A stretch of DNA of 64,000 nt from positions 62,001 through 126,000 of the forward strand of contig NZ_RQGH01000026.1 in the NCBI RefSeq assembly GCF_004769635.1, read 5' to 3'. A program made the position numbers and the translations under genes. The DNA is from Leptospira jelokensis. Lineage in GTDB: Bacteria; Spirochaetota; Leptospiria; Leptospirales; Leptospiraceae. Under the pieces are notes generated by a model. The model had not been told where the DNA came from. It ran no database searches and saw nothing but the letters and a program-made list of their open reading frames with translations. Shown here piece by piece: positions 55,958 through 64,000 of the stretch (its first letter is position 1; each line of letters starts with the position of its first letter).

Positions 55958-56406
55958 AATCCAATCTTTCCATTTTTAAAAATTTAAATAACATCCTAAT
56001 GAAGATTATGCCATTCAAATCGATACCATACCAAAGTAAAATTCAAACCTCCTTTTTATTTATGACAATCAGTTATGGAATGTTTGGTTGCGGACTGTTT
56101 TATAAAGGTGTCCCAAAACCGGGTGAGTTTTGTTATGTATTGGCTAAACCTCCAGAATGTTTGTATGTAGACTTCGAAAACAAAATCTTAAATTGGGAAG
56201 GCGTAGAATATCCATTAGATGAAAAACTTCGTATGGATTATTTCTTTCATAAAAACGAAGATTTGTATGAATTAACAGTTGCGACTGTCAATCGGGTCGA
56301 AATCAAAAACCTCTCTACATCTAACTTCAATCAGTTTTACATGAGAAAAAAAGATAAGTTCCAAGAAGTCCCAAAAGGAAGTTCTAAATATGAAACAAAA
56401 CATTGA
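55954..56406 (+). CDS. Putative small lipoprotein
   Basis: This 150-residue product is unrecognised. A hydrophobic signal ends in the lipobox-like GMFGC (Cys46 from the first ATG). That signal is long; starting at the internal ATG near residue 19 would place the Cys at a more normal 28. The mature part contains CYVLAKPPECLY, another Cys pair. It overlaps the previous stop by ATGA and sufE by 17 bases, so all three are co-expressed. Confidence 0.6.
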   Translation: MKSNLSIFKNLNNILMKIMPFKSIPYQSKIQTSFLFMTISYGMFGCGLFYKGVPKPGEFCYVLAKPPECLYVDFENKILNWEGVEYPLDEKLRMDYFFHKNEDLYELTVATVNRVEIKNLSTSNFNQFYMRKKDKFQEVPKGSSKYETKH

Positions 56407-56803
56407 AGAAATCCAAAAGGAAATCATTGCGGAGTTTTCCGAACTCAGTGATTGGGAAGAGAAGTTTCAATATTTGATCGAGTTAGGTGAAGGATTACCA
56501 TCGTTCCCAGATGAAAAACGAACAGATGAATATTTAGTACCAGGTTGCCAATCTAAAGTTTGGGTCGCACCAAAACTCACAGCAGGAAAATTAGAATTTG
56601 ATGCTGACAGTGACACAGCACTTACCAAAGGTCTTATCGCGATTCTCATACGCGTATTTTCGGGACAAAGTCCAGAAGATATAGCAAATGCCTCCTTACG
56701 TTTTATTGAAGAAGTAGGTCTTTCAAAGTTTTTATCCATCTCCAGACGGAATGGACTCTTTTCTATGGTACAAAAACTAAAGGGTTATGCAGAAAAAGTA
56801 TAA
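56390..56803 (+). CDS. sufE: Cysteine desulfurase sulfur acceptor SufE
   Basis: SufE accepts persulfide sulfur from SufS for Fe-S cluster assembly. The 137-residue protein has the active Cys53 in PGCQSKVW, a preceding LPSFPDEKRTDEYL, and the C-terminal helices LSISRRNGLFSMV typical of the family. Length is normal. It is at the end of a run with two envelope-type genes and no other suf gene, so it is likely the orphan SufE of the genome. Its start lies 17 bases inside the preceding lipoprotein gene. Confidence 0.95.
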   Translation: MKQNIEEIQKEIIAEFSELSDWEEKFQYLIELGEGLPSFPDEKRTDEYLVPGCQSKVWVAPKLTAGKLEFDADSDTALTKGLIAILIRVFSGQSPEDIANASLRFIEEVGLSKFLSISRRNGLFSMVQKLKGYAEKV

Positions 56804-56820
56804 TCTTTCACTTTTTTCCT

Positions 56821-56848
56821 TTGCAAACTGATTTTATCTGCTTAGAAT
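56821..56848 (+). promoter_or_regulatory. Candidate sigma-70-type promoter for the serine-hydrolase gene
   Basis: TTGCAA (56821-56826) and TAGAAT (56843-56848) are 16 bases apart. The start codon follows 28 bases after the -10, leaving room for a short leader that includes GGGA. Confidence 0.35.
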
Positions 56849-56876
56849 TCTCTTTCGAATCATCTTTGGGAATTCT

Positions 56877-58058
56877 ATGAAACAAATTCTAATCTTCATC
56901 TTTGTTCTTTTTACAATCCAATGTGGAAAAGATTTATCTCCCTTTGGTGGAGAAGTCACTGTACAAGTTTTACCAAAACGATTAAAACCTGAATGGCCAA
57001 ATCCAAACTGGAAGATTGTCACTCCAGAATCTGTAGGTGTGTCTTCCACAAAACTCAAATTAGTTGAGGAGTATGCCTTCACACGTACCGGTGATGAGAC
57101 AGACCGCAAAGGCAGAAGGACAGATGCACTTGTCATCTTACGGAATGGCAAACTCATTTATGAAAAATATGCACGTAATTTTAATGAAGAGAAAGTCCAC
57201 CTAACATGGTCAGTTACCAAAAGTGTATTACAAACCATGTATGGAATCGCTGTCAAACAAGGGCTTATCAAATTAGATGACCCAGGGTATTATCATTACG
57301 AGCCACTCAGCCGAGATGAATCCCACAAAAAAATCACAATCCGTCATTTATTGAATATGTCCTCAGGACTTGCCGCAGAGGAAGGTTATGAAAGTGGTCC
57401 CTTAAAATCATCTGTCATCGCCATGTTGTATACAAGAGGAAGATCGGATATGGGCAATTTTTGTGCAAACCTACCTTTACGTGCAGAACCCGGCACGCAA
57501 GTGTACTACTCAAGTTGTGATACCAATATCCTTTCCGCAATTCTAAAAAAAGTGTATGGCAAAGAGGAATACGACAAACTCCCTTTCGAGAAAATCTTCC
57601 AACCATTAGGAATTTCGAATGTTACGTTTGAACGTGATGGATCGGGTACTTATGTAGGTTCTTCTTATCTCTATCTCACAGCAAGAGACCTTGCCAAAAT
57701 AGGTTATTTGTATTTAAACGATGGAGTTTGGAATGGGGAACGTTTATTGCCAGAAGGATGGGTGAATTTCACTAGAACCCCTGCTCCTGGTTACAAAACC
57801 ACTCCCTACTCAGAAGATTTATCCCAGGACAATTATACTGCCCATTGGTATGCAAACACAGGGGTACCCGATCGAGGGATCCATGAACCTTGGCCGGATG
57901 CACCGAAAGACACGTTCGCTGCTCTTGGGCATTGGGGGCAAATGATGTATGTGATTCCAAGCCTAGACCTCATCATTGTTCGGTTTGGTGATGATCGAGA
58001 AAAGGCCTTTATTAAAAATGATTTTTTAAAATTAATTAAGGAATCGGTAATTCGGTAA
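56877..58058 (+). CDS. Serine hydrolase of the beta-lactamase/EstB family, lipoprotein
   Basis: This 393-residue protein has a signal peptide with lipobox FTIQC (Cys16). The class C beta-lactamase-like fold follows: SVTK at 112-115 gives the SxxK nucleophile, YYSSCDTN gives the Tyr motif, and a C-terminal HWGQMMYV segment could supply the third motif. The family includes esterases and peptidases as well as lactamases; substrate unknown. The RBS GGGA is just before the ATG. The next gene starts four bases after the stop. Confidence 0.85.
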   Translation: MKQILIFIFVLFTIQCGKDLSPFGGEVTVQVLPKRLKPEWPNPNWKIVTPESVGVSSTKLKLVEEYAFTRTGDETDRKGRRTDALVILRNGKLIYEKYARNFNEEKVHLTWSVTKSVLQTMYGIAVKQGLIKLDDPGYYHYEPLSRDESHKKITIRHLLNMSSGLAAEEGYESGPLKSSVIAMLYTRGRSDMGNFCANLPLRAEPGTQVYYSSCDTNILSAILKKVYGKEEYDKLPFEKIFQPLGISNVTFERDGSGTYVGSSYLYLTARDLAKIGYLYLNDGVWNGERLLPEGWVNFTRTPAPGYKTTPYSEDLSQDNYTAHWYANTGVPDRGIHEPWPDAPKDTFAALGHWGQMMYVIPSLDLIIVRFGDDREKAFIKNDFLKLIKESVIR

Positions 58059-58062
58059 TCTT

Positions 58063-58383
58063 ATGAAACGTAAAATCTCAGTGACCTTATCCTTATTATT
58101 TTTACTACTTTTGTTTTGGGCACAGTGGAATTGGAAACACCTCTCCAGTTTTCCTTCCATCATCTCCAGTTTTTATTCCAAAGAGTATTGCAGTTGTTAC
58201 TTTGTGATGGAGTTATCGGAAGAACAGTGCCATGATTTTGCAAGGCAATGGGTTCCCATTAGCGAATTCAAATTGGACAAAGAAAATACTTCTGTTACCG
58301 TAAAGGGGCTTGGTAAAACCAATACTGCAAAATTCCAATCAAAGGAATATGGTTGTACCCTTTTAAACGAGGGAACAAACTAA
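58063..58383 (+). CDS. Small exported Cys-rich hypothetical protein
   Basis: This 106-residue protein has an N-terminal membrane helix or signal (VTLSLLFLLLLFWAQW) and four Cys, in YCSCYF, EEQCHDF and YGCTLL, that could form two disulfides. It starts four bases after the serine-hydrolase stop, so the two are co-transcribed; it may help or anchor that enzyme. Unrecognised family. Confidence 0.6.
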   Translation: MKRKISVTLSLLFLLLLFWAQWNWKHLSSFPSIISSFYSKEYCSCYFVMELSEEQCHDFARQWVPISEFKLDKENTSVTVKGLGKTNTAKFQSKEYGCTLLNEGTN

Positions 58384-58387
58384 TACT

Positions 58388-59305
58388 CTAACGATAGTAT
58401 CGCATTCCCGGAAAAATAAAATTGATGCCAAAGATAAGACCTTTGGCTTTTACTTCTTCGGGGACAGGACCAAAATTTTGCCCGCGAATTGAATCCATAC
58501 ATGCTTGGTCAACAACCACCTGGCCTTGAGAAGAAACCAAACGAACATCCAAAACTTGTCCTTGTTCACTTAACATAAATAAAACTTTGGTTTCCCCTTC
58601 TTTGATCCCTTCCCTTGCCACAACACCCGCCATATCTCGGTATGCAAAGTTTCCTCCACCAGGTGGGGCAAAGGATTCCTCAATTCGTTTTAACATGTTT
58701 TTGAAATAATAATAACCTGCGAGTTGTTTGGTGGGAATCGTTAATGCTTTTGCTCCATCCCAACGGAACAAAAAGTCTTGTTGGAAACGATAATTAAAGG
58801 GAATTTTAGTCATCTGACCAGAACTTGCTGATTGGTTAGGACTTTCCTCTGCATTGGAATTGGATTTTGGATCTGCTTTAAAAATTCCAAATTCAAAAAT
58901 ATCATCTTCTTTCGTTTGTTCCGACTTGGGTTGTGCCTTACTTGGTGTGGAAGCAGAATTTCCCATCACAAATTCACGGAACTTGGTTAGGGTATGAAAA
59001 CCTTGTTTTTCTGTAACACCACCACCGCCCGCCGAATCTTTGTTAGATAGAGCTTTGTATTCATCTTTTTTGTCTGGATTGATGAACTGTTGTTCGACGA
59101 GGACCTCGTAAATTTTTTCTTGTTCTTTGGGACCAAGGGTTTCGGTCGCTTGTTCCTCTGCCCACATCTTCCATAACATATTACGAGTGATGAGGTGAGC
59201 TAAAAAAAATGAGGCAATTAAAATGACAAAGGTGAAGGCGAAAAAAAGACGTTTTTCCCCTTCTTCTTTTTCGGGTAATCGGAAATCAAAAGAGAGTGGG
59301 GCCAT
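58388..59305 (-). CDS. TonB C-terminal-like membrane protein
   Basis: This 305-residue protein has one N-terminal membrane helix ([20 protein letters not shown]), a long Ser/Lys/Glu/Gln linker (about 80-190) and a C-terminal domain. That domain has [16 protein letters not shown] and [34 protein letters not shown], the pattern of TonB/TolA C-terminal domains. A glycine stretch (AGGGGV) lies in the linker. ATG 59305 is preferred; the open frame to 59416 is antisense extension. It overlaps the ruvB end by 20 bases. Whether it couples to ExbB/ExbD is unknown. Confidence 0.7.
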   Translation of the reverse strand: MAPLSFDFRLPEKEEGEKRLFFAFTFVILIASFFLAHLITRNMLWKMWAEEQATETLGPKEQEKIYEVLVEQQFINPDKKDEYKALSNKDSAGGGGVTEKQGFHTLTKFREFVMGNSASTPSKAQPKSEQTKEDDIFEFGIFKADPKSNSNAEESPNQSASSGQMTKIPFNYRFQQDFLFRWDGAKALTIPTKQLAGYYYFKNMLKRIEESFAPPGGGNFAYRDMAGVVAREGIKEGETKVLFMLSEQGQVLDVRLVSSQGQVVVDQACMDSIRGQNFGPVPEEVKAKGLIFGINFIFPGMRYYR

Positions 59306-60311
59306 TTTCACGATTTTCTCCCGTATTTCCAGTATACGGAAGTCCCAAATGTTCGTAAGCTTTTTTCGTAGCCACCCGGCCTTGAGGAGTGCGGTCAATG
59401 AGGCCCACGCGCACAAGGAATGGCTCGTAGGTGTCTTCTATGGTGCGTTCCTCTTCACCCAGCACAACCGCAATGGGTTTGATGCCCACAGGCCCCCCAC
59501 CGTAACGCGAGATGAGGATGTCCAAAATTTGGCGGTCAACGGCATCGAGCCCCAAATGGTCCACGCCCATACGGTCAAATGCATACCGACAGGTTTTGAG
59601 ACTAACAGAAGTTTCGTTTTTCACCTCCGCAAAGTCTCGCACACGTTTGAGTAAGTGGTTCGCAATCCTTGGGGTTTTACGGCTTCGTTTGCCAACTTCC
59701 ATGGCAACCCCTTCCCCCAAATCCACACCTAAGAGTTTGGCAGATCGTTCGACGATGATTTGCATCTCTTCATCGGTGTAAAAATCAAGTTTGAGGTGGA
59801 TGCCAAATCGGGACTTTAGAGGGTCACTCACAAGCCCCGACCTTGTGGTGGCCCCAACCAATGTGAAAGGTTGGAGTTGGATTTGCAGTGCGTTTGCTGT
59901 GACACCTTCCCCCACAACAAGATCCACAAAAAAGTTTTCCATAGCCGGGTATAAAAGTTCTTCCTGTTTTTTGATGAATCCGTGGATTTCATCGATAAAG
60001 AGGACTTCGTTGGTTTTGAGTAAGGTGAGAAACCTTACCAAATCGGCTCCCTTCGAAATCGCTGGAGCTGATGTGGGCGTAAACGCAACGGCTAGTTCGT
60101 TTGCAATGATATTGGCAAGAGTTGTTTTCCCAAGTCCAGGTGGGCCTGAGATGAGCACATGGTCAAGAGGGCTTTTTCGTTTGCGTGCCGCCTCCACATA
60201 GACCGAGAGATTGGCCAATACCTCTTTTTGTCCAATGAACTCAGACAATTTTGTGGGGCGAAGGTTTGGTTCTTCTTCGCCCGCTTGCATCCAATCTTCT
60301 CGTAAACTCAC
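59286..60311 (-). CDS. ruvB: Holliday junction branch migration ATPase RuvB
   Basis: RuvB is the hexameric motor that drives branch migration with RuvA. The 341-residue protein has [12 protein letters not shown], Walker [10 protein letters not shown] (56-64), Walker [10 protein letters not shown], sensor [18 protein letters not shown], and the C-terminal winged helix [22 protein letters not shown]. The start is a GTG at 60311 that follows the htrA stop after one base. ruvA is not adjacent. Canonical in length and motifs. Confidence 0.96.
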   Translation of the reverse strand: MSLREDWMQAGEEEPNLRPTKLSEFIGQKEVLANLSVYVEAARKRKSPLDHVLISGPPGLGKTTLANIIANELAVAFTPTSAPAISKGADLVRFLTLLKTNEVLFIDEIHGFIKKQEELLYPAMENFFVDLVVGEGVTANALQIQLQPFTLVGATTRSGLVSDPLKSRFGIHLKLDFYTDEEMQIIVERSAKLLGVDLGEGVAMEVGKRSRKTPRIANHLLKRVRDFAEVKNETSVSLKTCRYAFDRMGVDHLGLDAVDRQILDILISRYGGGPVGIKPIAVVLGEEERTIEDTYEPFLVRVGLIDRTPQGRVATKKAYEHLGLPYTGNTGENRENGPTLF

Positions 60312-60312
60312 C

Positions 60313-61464
60313 TCAATTGGGTTTCTTCTCTGGAGTGATGGACGTCAAGATTTCATTTTTATTTCGGATGATTTTTAACTCAATGCGTTTGCCAATTTTG
60401 GAATTCACAATGATCCCAATGAGTTCATCAGGGGTTCGGACTGGTTTCCCTTCCACTTCTATGATGACATCCATCTCCTGCAAACCTGCTTTGTCTGCAG
60501 GAGAACCTTTCACGATTTGGTGGATGATGGCACCTTGTTTGCTTTTCAATCCAAATTGTGCCAAATCTCGTTCGGTGATGTGATCCACTTTTGCTCCAAT
60601 CCAAGCCCGAGCCACTGATCCATTTACCTTTAACTCTTCCACCACTCTGCGAGCTTCGTTGATGGGAATGGCAAATCCAATTCCATCAGAACCACCGGAT
60701 TGGCTCACGATCATTCGGTTGATCCCTATCACTTCCCCACGAATGTTGAGGAGTGGCCCTCCACTATTCCCTTGGTTGATGGCTGCATCGGTTTGGATGT
60801 AGGCAAGACCGGACCGGTCAAGCCCTCCCCTTTGGATGGCAGAGACAACTCCGACAGTAAAGGATTGTTCGAGCCCAAGGGGAGCTCCAATGGCAATGGC
60901 CCAGTTCCCAACTCTCACTTTACTCGAATCACCAATCAAACTGGGAACAAGGGTCCCTTTGGGTGCACTGATCTTTAACAAGGCAATATCGGCAATGGGA
61001 TCCGAACCAATGAGTTTTGCACTGTATTCACTTTTGTTTTTCAACTTTACGGTAAACTTATCCATGTTTTCCACCACATGGTGGTTTGTCATGATGTAGC
61101 CATCGTCGTTTAAGACAATGCCAGAACCCAAACCAGATAACCTTTGTTGGCGAGATCCTTTTCTCTGGTTTTGGGGTGGTCCAAAAAAATATTCAAATGG
61201 ATGTAACGGAACATTCACAGTCCCTTCTGTTGCAATCGAAACCACACTTGGGGAAACTTTATCAAACACTTCTTGGAACGCATCTTCCAGGGCGACAGCT
61301 TGGGTCTGCGCAGGGGATAACTTATCTCCACCATCAGCTTTCAATTGTAATGGGTTTTCTGATGAATTTCCGCATGTGAGGATGGGGGACAAAAAAGTCC
61401 CCAATAATAAAAAACTAAACGCAACGGCAATGTATCGTAAAGGATTCGTTTTTTTCTCAGTCAT
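60313..61464 (-). CDS. Periplasmic serine protease HtrA/DegP-like
   Basis: This 383-residue trypsin-like protease degrades misfolded periplasmic proteins. It has an N-terminal anchor ([21 protein letters not shown], with a possible lipobox Cys), then the catalytic triad in TNHHVVE (His), DIALLKI (Asp) and NQGNSGGPL (Ser), and one PDZ domain ([24 protein letters not shown]). One PDZ makes it DegS-like rather than DegP-like. ATG 61464 is preferred; the longer open frame to 61560 has a poor N-terminus. ruvB starts one base after its stop. Confidence 0.9.
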   Translation of the reverse strand: MTEKKTNPLRYIAVAFSFLLLGTFLSPILTCGNSSENPLQLKADGGDKLSPAQTQAVALEDAFQEVFDKVSPSVVSIATEGTVNVPLHPFEYFFGPPQNQRKGSRQQRLSGLGSGIVLNDDGYIMTNHHVVENMDKFTVKLKNKSEYSAKLIGSDPIADIALLKISAPKGTLVPSLIGDSSKVRVGNWAIAIGAPLGLEQSFTVGVVSAIQRGGLDRSGLAYIQTDAAINQGNSGGPLLNIRGEVIGINRMIVSQSGGSDGIGFAIPINEARRVVEELKVNGSVARAWIGAKVDHITERDLAQFGLKSKQGAIIHQIVKGSPADKAGLQEMDVIIEVEGKPVRTPDELIGIIVNSKIGKRIELKIIRNKNEILTSITPEKKPN

Positions 61465-61587
61465 AGACAATGAACACTTTCTCCTATAGTATGAGACCCG
61501 AGAAACGGGGGGAAAGTTCCCATTTCTTGGAATCGTTTTTTTACAAAAAAACTTGAACAATTTGTAACTAGCAAAACAAGTCTTAGT

Positions 61588-62154
61588 ATGGCAAGTAAGG
61601 TTTTGGTTCCCCTCTGTCCTGGATTTGAAGAAATGGAAGCGATCATCTTAATTGATGTCCTTCGCCGTGGCAAAGTAGAAGTTGTTTCTGCGAGCAAATC
61701 AAAAGAACCAATCATCGCTTCACGAAATACCATCCATTTGGCAGACAAAACTTTTTCTGAAGTGAACGCAAAAGATTTTGATGCCATAATTTTACCTGGT
61801 GGAATGAATGGCACAAAAAATCTCATGGCAGATGGTGAAATCCATTCTCTTCTAGATGCATTCCATACGTCTCAAAAACACATTGCTGCGATCTGTGCCG
61901 CTCCGGCTGTTTTACGAAAATTAAAAATCATTTCAAAAGAGGATCCTTACACGGCATTTCCTTCAACAGATGATTTGGCAAAAGGAGAAGGTGGAAAGTA
62001 TACAGGGAAACGAATCGAATCGCATAACCATGTGCATACGAGTATTGGCCCGGGATCGGCCTTTGAATTTGCTTTGTATCTATTAGAATTATTCGAAGGG
62101 AAAACGGTGATGGAAACTGTGAAACAAGGACTACAACTCCCTCATTCCGATTGA
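61588..62154 (+). CDS. DJ-1/PfpI family protein
   Basis: This 188-residue protein has the DJ-1 fold with FDAIILPGGMNG, the nucleophile-elbow Cys103 in AICAAPAVL and the partner residue Glu15 in PGFEEMEA. It is of the ThiJ/YajL type. Family members act as redox chaperones or glyoxalase/deglycase-like enzymes; which applies here is unknown. Its last 13 bases overlap the STAS gene on the other strand. It is divergent from htrA by 123 bases. Confidence 0.9.
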   Translation: MASKVLVPLCPGFEEMEAIILIDVLRRGKVEVVSASKSKEPIIASRNTIHLADKTFSEVNAKDFDAIILPGGMNGTKNLMADGEIHSLLDAFHTSQKHIAAICAAPAVLRKLKIISKEDPYTAFPSTDDLAKGEGGKYTGKRIESHNHVHTSIGPGSAFEFALYLLELFEGKTVMETVKQGLQLPHSD

Positions 62155-62501
62155 GAATTCCTTTCATTGATGAGCGACTGCACTGCCATCGCTTCTGTTT
62201 CAAACACTTCTAAGTGGCTTTCCATCCCTGTCATTTTGAAAACTTTAGCAACTGATCCATGAACACTGCAAACTTTCAAATTTCCATGGTATTTTTTAAG
62301 TTTGTACATGGCAGTCACGAGGGTTCCAATCCCAGAGCTATCCATAAAGGGAACCTTTTCTAAATTCACCACGATTTCATATTGGTGTTTGCGCATTTTC
62401 TCATCTAAAATATCTTTCAATTCTTTTGCGTTGTACAAGTCGACTTCACCTTCAATGGTGATAACGACTACTTGATGAGATGACGTTTCGTGGATGACCA
62501 T
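62142..62501 (-). CDS. STAS-domain anti-anti-sigma factor
   Basis: This 119-residue single STAS domain has VNLEKVPFMDSSGIGTL, with the phosphorylatable Ser at 55/56, the standard anti-anti-sigma (SpoIIAA/RsbV) motif. Phosphorylation by an anti-sigma kinase and dephosphorylation by a SpoIIE phosphatase would set its activity. Two SpoIIE phosphatases are in the window (17987 and 49705), but no anti-sigma kinase or sigma factor is adjacent. It overlaps the DJ-1 gene end by 13 bases. Confidence 0.9.
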   Translation of the reverse strand: MVIHETSSHQVVVITIEGEVDLYNAKELKDILDEKMRKHQYEIVVNLEKVPFMDSSGIGTLVTAMYKLKKYHGNLKVCSVHGSVAKVFKMTGMESHLEVFETEAMAVQSLINERNSQSE

Positions 62502-62545
62502 TTGATTTACGTTTGCACCTTAAATGGAAATGAAAAGGAAAAAAA

Positions 62546-64000
62546 TTACATCCGAAAGACACCAAACGGTTTTCTTTCTTCTTTTCGACGACTTAAAATC
62601 GACAATGCCCTTCCTAATACATTCCTTGTATCGGCAGGATCAATGATTCCATCATCCCAAAGTCGTGCAGAGCTGTAAACGGCAGATGATTTTTTTTCAT
62701 AATCTTCCAAGATTGGTTTTTTGAATGTGGTTTCTTCCTCAAGGAGAATTTTTTCCCCTGCGGCTTCCTTTTGGTCCTTTTTCACAGTCCACAATACATT
62801 GGCTGCTTGTTCCCCACCCATCACTGAAATCCGTGCATTGGGCCACATCCATAAAAATTCTGGAGCAAAGGCACGCCCACACATTCCATAATTCCCTGCT
62901 CCATACGATCCACCTGTAACAATTGTTAACTTAGGAACAGTAGTGGTAGAGACTGCGTTCACCATCTTGGCTCCATCACGTGCAATTCCATTGTTTTCGT
63001 ATTTTTTCCCTACCATAAACCCTGTGATGTTTTGTAGGAAAAGTAGAGGGATCCTTCTTTGGTCACAAAGTTCGATGAAGTGTGATGCCTTGAGAGCCGA
63101 CTCAGAAAATAGAACACCATGATTTGCGATGATCCCCACAGGGTATCCGTATATTTCGGCAAAACCAGTGACTATGGTAGTTGCATATAGCTTTTTAAAT
63201 TCATGAAAACGTGACCCGTCCACTAGCCTTGCGATGATTTCTCTTGGATCATAAGATTTACGGGAGTCTCTTTCGATGATTCCATAAATTTCTTCGGCTG
63301 GGTACAAAGGTTCTTCTGTTTCTCTGGCAGAAGTATTTGTTTTGCCATTTAAATTTTTGACGATAGAACGAGTGATTTCCAAAGCATGGAAATCATCTTC
63401 AGCATAGTGATCAGTAACGCCTGATATACGGCAGTGGACATCAGCTCCACCCAATTCTTCACCCGTTACCACCTCTCCTGTTGCCGCTTTGACAAGGGGA
63501 GGACCACCTAAAAAGATTGTACCATTTCCCTTTACAATCACGGATTCGTCGGACATGGCAGGGATATAAGCACCGCCAGCCGTACAAGACCCCATAACAA
63601 CCGCTATTTGAGAGATGCCCTTCGCACTCATCCTTGCTTGGTTAAAAAAGATCCTTCCAAAATGATCTTTGTCTGGAAACACTTCATCTTGCATCGGTAA
63701 AAATGCACCACCTGAATCCACTAAGTAGATACAAGGTAAAAAATTGTTTTCTGCAATTTCCTGGGCACGTATGTGTTTTTTGACAGTAAGTGGGTAATAC
63801 GTTCCCCCTTTGACTGTTGCATCATTGGCAACAATCATACAGTCTATCCCTTCCACCTTTCCTATGCCTGTGATGATTCCAGCTGAAGGTACAGGGTCTG
63901 GGTATACTGCTTCTGCAGCAAGCCCGCAGATTTCCATAAATTCTGTGTTTGCATCAATGAGCTCTGCGATCCTTTCACGTGCAGTGAGTTTTCCTCTAGC
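62546..64000 (-). CDS. Acyl-CoA carboxylase carboxyltransferase, MccB-type (5' end beyond window)
   Basis: The window holds 484 residues of a carboxyltransferase. Sequence continues in frame to the right edge ([20 protein letters not shown] precedes the first internal Met), so the start lies outside. Motifs include [81 protein letters not shown] and [16 protein letters not shown], closest to the methylcrotonyl-CoA carboxylase beta subunit. The biotin subunits probably are the split genes at 24934-26890. The role would be leucine degradation; geranyl- or other acyl-CoA substrates remain possible. Confidence 0.9.
   Translation of the reverse strand, partial: ARGKLTARERIAELIDANTEFMEICGLAAEAVYPDPVPSAGIITGIGKVEGIDCMIVANDATVKGGTYYPLTVKKHIRAQEIAENNFLPCIYLVDSGGAFLPMQDEVFPDKDHFGRIFFNQARMSAKGISQIAVVMGSCTAGGAYIPAMSDESVIVKGNGTIFLGGPPLVKAATGEVVTGEELGGADVHCRISGVTDHYAEDDFHALEITRSIVKNLNGKTNTSARETEEPLYPAEEIYGIIERDSRKSYDPREIIARLVDGSRFHEFKKLYATTIVTGFAEIYGYPVGIIANHGVLFSESALKASHFIELCDQRRIPLLFLQNITGFMVGKKYENNGIARDGAKMVNAVSTTTVPKLTIVTGGSYGAGNYGMCGRAFAPEFLWMWPNARISVMGGEQAANVLWTVKKDQKEAAGEKILLEEETTFKKPILEDYEKKSSAVYSSARLWDDGIIDPADTRNVLGRALSILSRRKEERKPFGVFRM

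Noticed and set aside
61465..61560. Longer N-terminus of HtrA
   Set aside because: Adds a charged stretch before the membrane anchor without a better start signal.
1..64000. CRISPR arrays, insertion sequences, rRNA or tRNA genes, riboswitches
   Set aside because: No regular repeat-spacer array, transposase, terminal repeats, structural RNA or known aptamer pattern found on either strand by reading.

Overview
This window looks like part of the chromosome of a Leptospira-type spirochaete. The DNA is AT-rich and densely coding. It carries a flagellar filament-cap gene (fliD), many exported proteins with loose spirochaetal lipoboxes (FFINC, FPNC, TIQC), several outer-membrane beta-barrels, a DUF1574/MBOAT pair of the kind common in leptospires, and many signalling proteins (SpoIIE phosphatases, STAS, a GAF/sigma-54 activator, a class III cyclase). 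The genus assignment is inference from this gene content; no rRNA or tRNA gene is present to confirm it.

Layout, left to right. 1-3865: the 5' end of fliD (minus), then ppk and a GlcD-type flavoprotein (plus). 3866-5059: an unusual regulatory stretch with two small exported ORFs that both end in a Pro-Pro-Pro motif, two tandem terminators and several palindromes. 5060-11536: a CzcCBA-type heavy-metal RND efflux operon with an extra outer-membrane protein gene between czcB and czcA. 11751-14367 (minus): a DUF455 ferritin-like protein, a c-type cytochrome and a porin-like barrel. 14433-15573: an alkyltransferase-like protein and thiD. 15622-17739 (minus): a two-GAF sigma-54 activator. 17987-21859: a SpoIIE phosphatase, tilS (frameshifted in an A10 run) and engB. 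21829-26890 (minus): a SprA-like putative metalloprotease, a DUF1566 lipoprotein, an Omp85-like barrel, and the split biotin-carrier and biotin-carboxylase subunits of an acyl-CoA carboxylase. The matching carboxyltransferase lies at the right edge. 26985-32501: an LTA-synthase-like transferase, a small protein of the predicted 7(1) knotted family, a three-domain pseudo-isochorismatase/kinase-like/dual-specificity phosphatase fusion, and a PlsC acyltransferase.

32599-37448: an exported helical protein, then DUF2225, truA, a barrel and a lipoprotein. 37526-43106: a membrane class III cyclase co-transcribed with a FecR-domain protein and two exported proteins. 43079-46166 (minus): YacP-type NYN protein, MBOAT acyltransferase and DUF1574. 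46218-48411: an SDR and FAD oxidase pair resembling DprE2/DprE1. 48572-54870 (minus): a seven-gene envelope operon (zinc ribbon, TPR-like exported protein, RsmD family, PBP1c, thioesterase, membrane PP2C, LptF/G). 54941-58383: an anchored protein, a lipoprotein, sufE, a serine hydrolase and a small Cys-rich protein. 58388-61464 (minus): htrA, ruvB and a TonB-C-like protein. 61588-64000: a DJ-1/PfpI protein, a STAS protein and mccB (cut by the window edge).

Genes are packed tightly: ATGA overlaps are frequent and five convergent pairs overlap at their 3' ends. The most unusual items are the three-domain fusion at 29326-31701, the frameshifted tilS, the 3866-5059 leader-like region, and the DprE-like pair.
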